The notes beneath the pieces are model-generated. The model did no database searches and was not told the DNA's origin. It saw only the letters and a program-made list of their open reading frames with translations. Below are positions 21,407-24,466 of a DNA stretch of 24,466 nt, in pieces. This stretch comes from Pelargonium nanum (taxonomy: Eukaryota > Streptophyta > Magnoliopsida > Geraniales > Geraniaceae). The stretch is from contig JAYMTF010001294.1 in the NCBI GenBank assembly GCA_036897485.1, forward strand, positions 1 to 24,466, given 5' to 3'. A program made the position numbers and the translations under genes. Each line of letters begins with the position of its first letter. Within the stretch, counting starts at the first letter, position 1.

Positions 21407-21415
21407 GGCGGGAAA
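21407..21415 (-). promoter_or_regulatory. E2F-type site
   Basis: GGCGGGAAA (TTTCCCGCC on the minus strand) is a full match to the E2F consensus, lying 24 bp upstream of the TATA box. Plant E2F sites in this position are typical of S-phase, DNA replication and repair genes, which would hint at the ancestry of the minus-strand locus. Confidence 0.5.
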
Positions 21416-21424
21416 TGACAGGTT

Positions 21425-22260
21425 CGCTATAGTTGGAGTTGGCAATCCGGTTATGTTTGGGTTGGGCGGGCGGGCTTGACCCGAACCCGTCCCTCAAACG
21501 GTGCGAGTTTGTGTGGGTTGTGAGTTTTGGAATGCGAGTTGGGTGTTTTTCATGTAAAATGTGTAGGAATAAAAATATTAAATGAGGTCATTTTATACGA
21601 CTCAATTTTGCAAGGACGTGCATCATATCCAGTCGTTGGTGGGTTTAAGTCCAACTCTTACCATTTTAGAGCACTTGGTGACCAAATTGTAAATGGTTTC
21701 CGAACGAAATGGAAGTCAATCTATGTACACTTTGGCTCAATTTTATCATGATCGTTTATCGTATTCAATTGACAATTTACATGATCTATCATTGATTGGA
21801 ATTTGAAGTATTAAATGCAACCTAAAACATAAATTCGTTGTTAGATTGGTTAATTTGCTAGGACTCGAGGTTTTGTCAAATTAGCTTCTATTATGATTTG
21901 AATTTTGGATTTGCCCCTTTAGAATGCATTTCGTGTCAATTTAACTTCCGACTTCTTTCTTTCAATCTAGTATCGTCGTCATTTACTTTTGTCTTAATTT
22001 GATTCTTTTAATATACATTTTGCTAAAAACTCCGCTAGCTTATATATAACTAGAAATTAATTTGACACATGATAAATTACAAGATCGATTTAGGTCATTA
22101 AAACAATACCGTGAGGTTGACCTAACAAGTCGATTAAATCGATAAAAACCAAATTAACCCGGCCTAATTGAACCAAACATTCATGCAACATTTCAATCAA
22201 AACTTACATTGTGCACAAAATTAAAGAAAACAAAAACATGAACACATGACACCAAATTGA
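21425..22260. other. Spacer between the minus-strand locus and the peptide gene
   Basis: The part 21431-21520 holds GTTGGCAATCCGG and ACCCGAACCCG words like the hAT-like elements elsewhere in the window, but only one possible end is seen. A 74-codon frame at 21527-21751 has no recognisable content. From 21760 on it is AT-rich with nothing identified. Confidence 0.4.
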
Positions 22261-22409
22261 TAAACTGAGTCTCTATCTTCTATCTTCATTGAACTCAGAA
22301 ACTTTACATTACATTCTCTGTTTCTGTTCATTACAAAGATGAATCACTGTTTACATGTGACTCCAAAACCCAAAAGATCTCACACAAACAGAATACAAAA
22401 TTTGCTCAG

Positions 22410-22905
22410 TAGATAGCTAGCTTTTCAAGAAACAGAGCACAAAAAAGAGTACTGAAATTGCAACAATCAAGAATCAAACGATTTCAGAGAATTTGAAAGC
22501 TTGAATTTCAAGAAACAGAGTAATGAAACTGCACAGAAGCTAGCTAGAATTTGAAGAATCAGGACAAAAAAAGTAACAAAATTGCCCAGAAACTAGTTTG
22601 TTTTATCACGAATCAGTGCAAGGAAATTGCTCAGAAGCTCGATAGAATCTCTAGAAACAGAGCAAAAAAATTCAGATTATCTGGCTAGATAGATTTTAAT
22701 GGAACAGAGCAACAAAATTGCCCAGAAACAAGCTAGAAACTCAAGAAACAGATCAAAAACAGAGGAGCAGAGCAACAAAATTTCCCAGAAACTAGCTAGA
22801 AACTCAAGAAAAAATCTGGATGGATAGATTTTCAAGAAACAGAGTGAAAAAAAAAATGCTCAGAAAGCTAGCATTTTCAAGAAACAGAGCAACAAAAATG
22901 GCAGC
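22410..22905 (-). repeat. Degenerate repeat cluster in the probable 3' UTR of the peptide gene
   Basis: The word CAAGAAACAGAG, exact or with few changes, recurs at about 22428, 22510, 22652, 22694, 22743, 22832 and 22878. It is often followed by CAACAAAATTGCCCAGAAAC and TAGCTAGAAACTC. Spacing is irregular, about 40-140 bp. On the transcript strand the motif is TTGCTCTGTTTCTTGA. The cluster begins about ten bases past the stop codon and would lie in the 3' UTR or just beyond. Confidence 0.75.
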
Positions 22906-22915
22906 AATAAAGAAA

Positions 22916-23341
22916 CTAGGGTTTAGTGGTCGAGAGATCACAGTACACGAAGGCGGCGACGATCACGCCGGGCTTGTCGTTTTGGCACGGGGACGAGCCG
23001 GAGGGAGGGACAAAACCCTTTGGAAGCATGACCGAGAACGGCCTCCTGGAGCTCCCGGAGCTGCCATTAATGGCGGTCCTCTGTTTCTTCATCTTCTTCT
23101 TCTTGATAAGCTCTTCACGAACATTGTGAGCTCTGTTCAAGAAGAAGGGTCTGGTGTTCTTGATTCGCATCATTTGGTGATCGGAAATGGAGGCTGGTGG
23201 TGGGTTTGGATCAAGATCGTGATCATGAGGTGGTGGTGGTGAAGAAGATATGGTGGTGATGATGATTATGATGATGATGAAGAGGAAGATGGAGAGAGTG
23301 GAAGCGAAAATGGTGAAGGGTTGATTCAAGCGACGACTCAT
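22916..23341 (-). CDS. IDA-like (IDL) secreted signalling peptide precursor
   Basis: Single exon of 141 residues. Residues 9-33 form a strongly hydrophobic N-terminal segment (a run of Ile at 22-28), fitting a signal peptide. Residues 35-50 are Pro-rich and 72-90 are basic (KKKKMKK), a variable propeptide. Residues 102-122 carry the core FSVMLPKGFVPPSGSSPCQN-D. IDA-family peptides share the F--LPKG--PPS pattern (IDA itself: LPKGVPIPPSAPS), are cut from the precursor, hydroxylated on proline, and sensed by HAESA/HSL receptor kinases in abscission, root emergence and stress. The core is divergent after PPSG and is followed by a 19-residue tail. The ATG at 23341 is the first after the TATA box, 55 bp upstream. 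IDA-like assignment rests on the core only; a PIP-like peptide is the main alternative. Confidence 0.7.
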   Translation of the reverse strand: MSRRLNQPFTIFASTLSIFLFIIIIIIITTISSSPPPPHDHDLDPNPPPASISDHQMMRIKNTRPFFLNRAHNVREELIKKKKMKKQRTAINGSSGSSRRPFSVMLPKGFVPPSGSSPCQNDKPGVIVAAFVYCDLSTTKP

Positions 23342-23395
23342 GTTTTTGAGGATTTGGGTTTTGGAGAAGGAAGTGAATTGGGATGTGAAATTGAG

Positions 23396-23403
23396 TTTTT
23401 ATA
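23396..23403 (-). promoter_or_regulatory. Proximal TATA box of the IDA-like gene
   Basis: GGTATAAAAACTC on the minus strand, about 55 bp before the ATG. It lies in copy 1 of a duplicated promoter segment; copy 2 has a weaker TATAAAC at about 23684-23690. Confidence 0.6.
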
Positions 23404-23424
23404 CCAATTAGGTGCAGCTAGATG

Positions 23425-23610
23425 TAGAGATGGCAATTTGGGGCAGAACCCGTGCCCACCCTACCCGAGCTAATTTCCGACCAACTTTTGGGTTGGATTG
23501 GATAAATTCGCACAATTCAGTACGACCCGACCCAATTACCTAGTGCGAAGTACTTTCAAGGTTTGCTCGGGTTAGGGTTTTAAGACCCGAAACTCATTTT
23601 GCCAGATATA
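23425..23610. mobile_element. hAT-like MITE in the IDA-like gene promoter
   Basis: The left end is TAGAGATGGCAATTTGGGG and the inward-read right end is TATATCTGGCAAAATGAGT, inverted over about 15 bases with mismatches. The 8-bp flanks are GCTAGATG (23417-23424) and GCTAAATG (23611-23618), 7 of 8 identical, the hAT target length. The interior is rich in ACCCGA words. It lies just upstream of the TATA box. Confidence 0.65.
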
Positions 23611-23710
23611 GCTAAATGGTAATGAAAATGGTTTTGGAGGAGGAAGTGAATAGGGATATGAAATTGAGTATTGAGTGTTTATAGTTTATACCAATAAGAT
23701 GCAGCTAAAT

Positions 23711-23925
23711 TAGAGCGGGCAATTTGGGCTAAACCCGTGCCCACTTGACACCCGATCCGAACTCATTTTCGACCAATTTTTGGTTTTGATTGGACAAATT
23801 CGTACGATTCAATACAATTTATGCTTAAATCTGAAATCCAATTCGAACCCAAACCCGATCCAAACTGGTGCGAAGTACTTTTAGGGTGGATTCGGGTTGG
23901 GGTTCAAAGACCTCTGTCATTTATA
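23711..23925. mobile_element. Second copy of the hAT-like MITE, carried by the promoter duplication
   Basis: It begins TAGAGCGGGCAATTTGGGC at 23711 and runs to the GCTAAATG flank at 23926-23933. Its position relative to flanking words is the same as in copy 1, so it was duplicated with the host segment and did not insert separately. Its right end is too changed to show the inverted repeat. Confidence 0.6.
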
Positions 23926-24234
23926 GCTAAATGGTTATGACAGTAAAAATGAATCATAATTCATATCTAGTTTCTAATAAAATCATTTTAAATTACCAAA
24001 ACGACACCTTTAACAAATTTGATTATATTCGAATTTTGGATAAAATTCGTTCACATGTATAAAAAGTAAGGATTTTTTTAATGCTAAAAGTACGAATTTA
24101 TTTGATTAGATAAATAATGTTTTAATGACCATTTTAAAGAAAAAGTGTATACATTTTAAAATCATTTTGTTTTATAACATAAAAAGACTGAGCCCATTAA
24201 ATGGGTTTTCAATACATTCATAAACCAACTCTAA

Positions 24235-24466
24235 GGCTGCGTCTGGATTAGAATTTGATAGGAATGAGAATCATTCCCATTCCAATTGCCATTCCTTCTA
24301 TTCACATTGTCATTCTCATTTACATGTAATGTTGTTTGGATTAGTTAAATTATGGGAATGAGAATAATTTTCTTTCAATTATTATTTTGTGGTTAATAAA
24401 AACAAAAAAATTGCTAAAAATGAAATCGATCAAATTATTCGCACTTTTACAAAAATCTAAATAATT
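24235..24466 (+). mobile_element. Dispersed GGAATGAGAAT-type repeat, cut by the window edge
   Basis: It starts near GGCTGCGTCTGGATTAGAAT (24236) and contains ATTGTCATTCTCATTTACAT and TTATGGGAATGAGAATAATT. These words match the style of the element at 18310-18450 in the other orientation. The right end is outside the window or not recognisable. Confidence 0.45.

Larger units (their letters stand above)
23357..23945 (-). repeat. Tandem duplication of the IDA-like gene promoter segment
   Basis: Copy 1 (23357-23629) and copy 2 (23630 to about 23945) share, in order, GGTTTTGGAG-AGGAAGTGAAT, GATATGAAATTGAG, TTATACCAAT, ATGCAGCTA, an hAT-like element, and AGCTAAATGGT-ATGA. Copy 1 holds the TATA box and leader now next to the gene; copy 2 holds a second, more distal version. 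Copy 2 is longer through small expansions. Confidence 0.85.

Noticed and set aside
22820-23242. 140-codon plus-strand open frame, with another at 22926-23129
   Set aside because: They lie opposite the IDA-like gene. The minus-strand frame has a signal peptide, a peptide core and a TATA box; the plus-strand products are low-complexity (Gly/Trp/Arg) with no motif.

Overview
This window comes from the nuclear genome of a flowering plant, most likely a eudicot. Its genes are split by AT-rich GT-AG introns, it encodes a gibberellin 2-oxidase and an IDA-like signalling peptide precursor, and its spacers hold plant-type small transposons (Stowaway, CACTA, Mutator-like, hAT-like and a tRNA-derived SINE). 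The species cannot be named from the sequence.

Layout. (1) 98-2430, plus strand: a TATA box and a four-exon gene for a 310-residue plastid-targeted protein with a TPR-like C-terminal half. (2) 2431-9480: a long spacer with a possible organelle tRNA fragment (2744-2770), a minus-strand SINE with a perfect 11-bp target duplication, an hAT-like MITE, a CACTA MITE, a Stowaway MITE and a Mutator-like MITE. The rest is AT-rich with nothing recognisable. (3) 9480-11102: the 5' flank of the next gene, with a pair of G-boxes, a 237-bp unit in tandem duplicate that carries a tRNA-like B box, a TATA box, and a leader holding an AUG-stop and an 8-codon upstream ORF. (4) 11103-13034, plus strand: a three-exon gene for a complete 330-residue class C19 gibberellin 2-beta-dioxygenase. 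(5) 13035-17470: a spacer with three unrelated short repeat families, each present as three nearby degenerate copies, one copy being split by an hAT-like MITE. (6) About 17480-21390, minus strand: a poorly understood locus. It has an E2F-type site, a TATA box and a GC-rich leader, then an array of about six degenerate units of up to about 380 bp, then scattered exon-like open blocks. I could not assign a family; it may be a decayed host gene or a non-coding transcription unit. (7) 22260-23945, minus strand: a single-exon gene for a 141-residue secreted peptide precursor of the IDA/IDL type. A degenerate repeat cluster lies in its probable 3' UTR, and its promoter region has been tandemly duplicated together with an hAT-like MITE. 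The right edge cuts a further common plant repeat.

The genes do not form an operon-like unit. The two clearest regulatory ones act in hormone and peptide signalling: GA2ox inactivates bioactive gibberellins, and IDA-like peptides signal through HAESA-type receptor kinases. Nothing shows that they are co-regulated. A recurring theme is local duplication: six or more segments between about 10.1 and 24 kb exist as two to six neighbouring copies.
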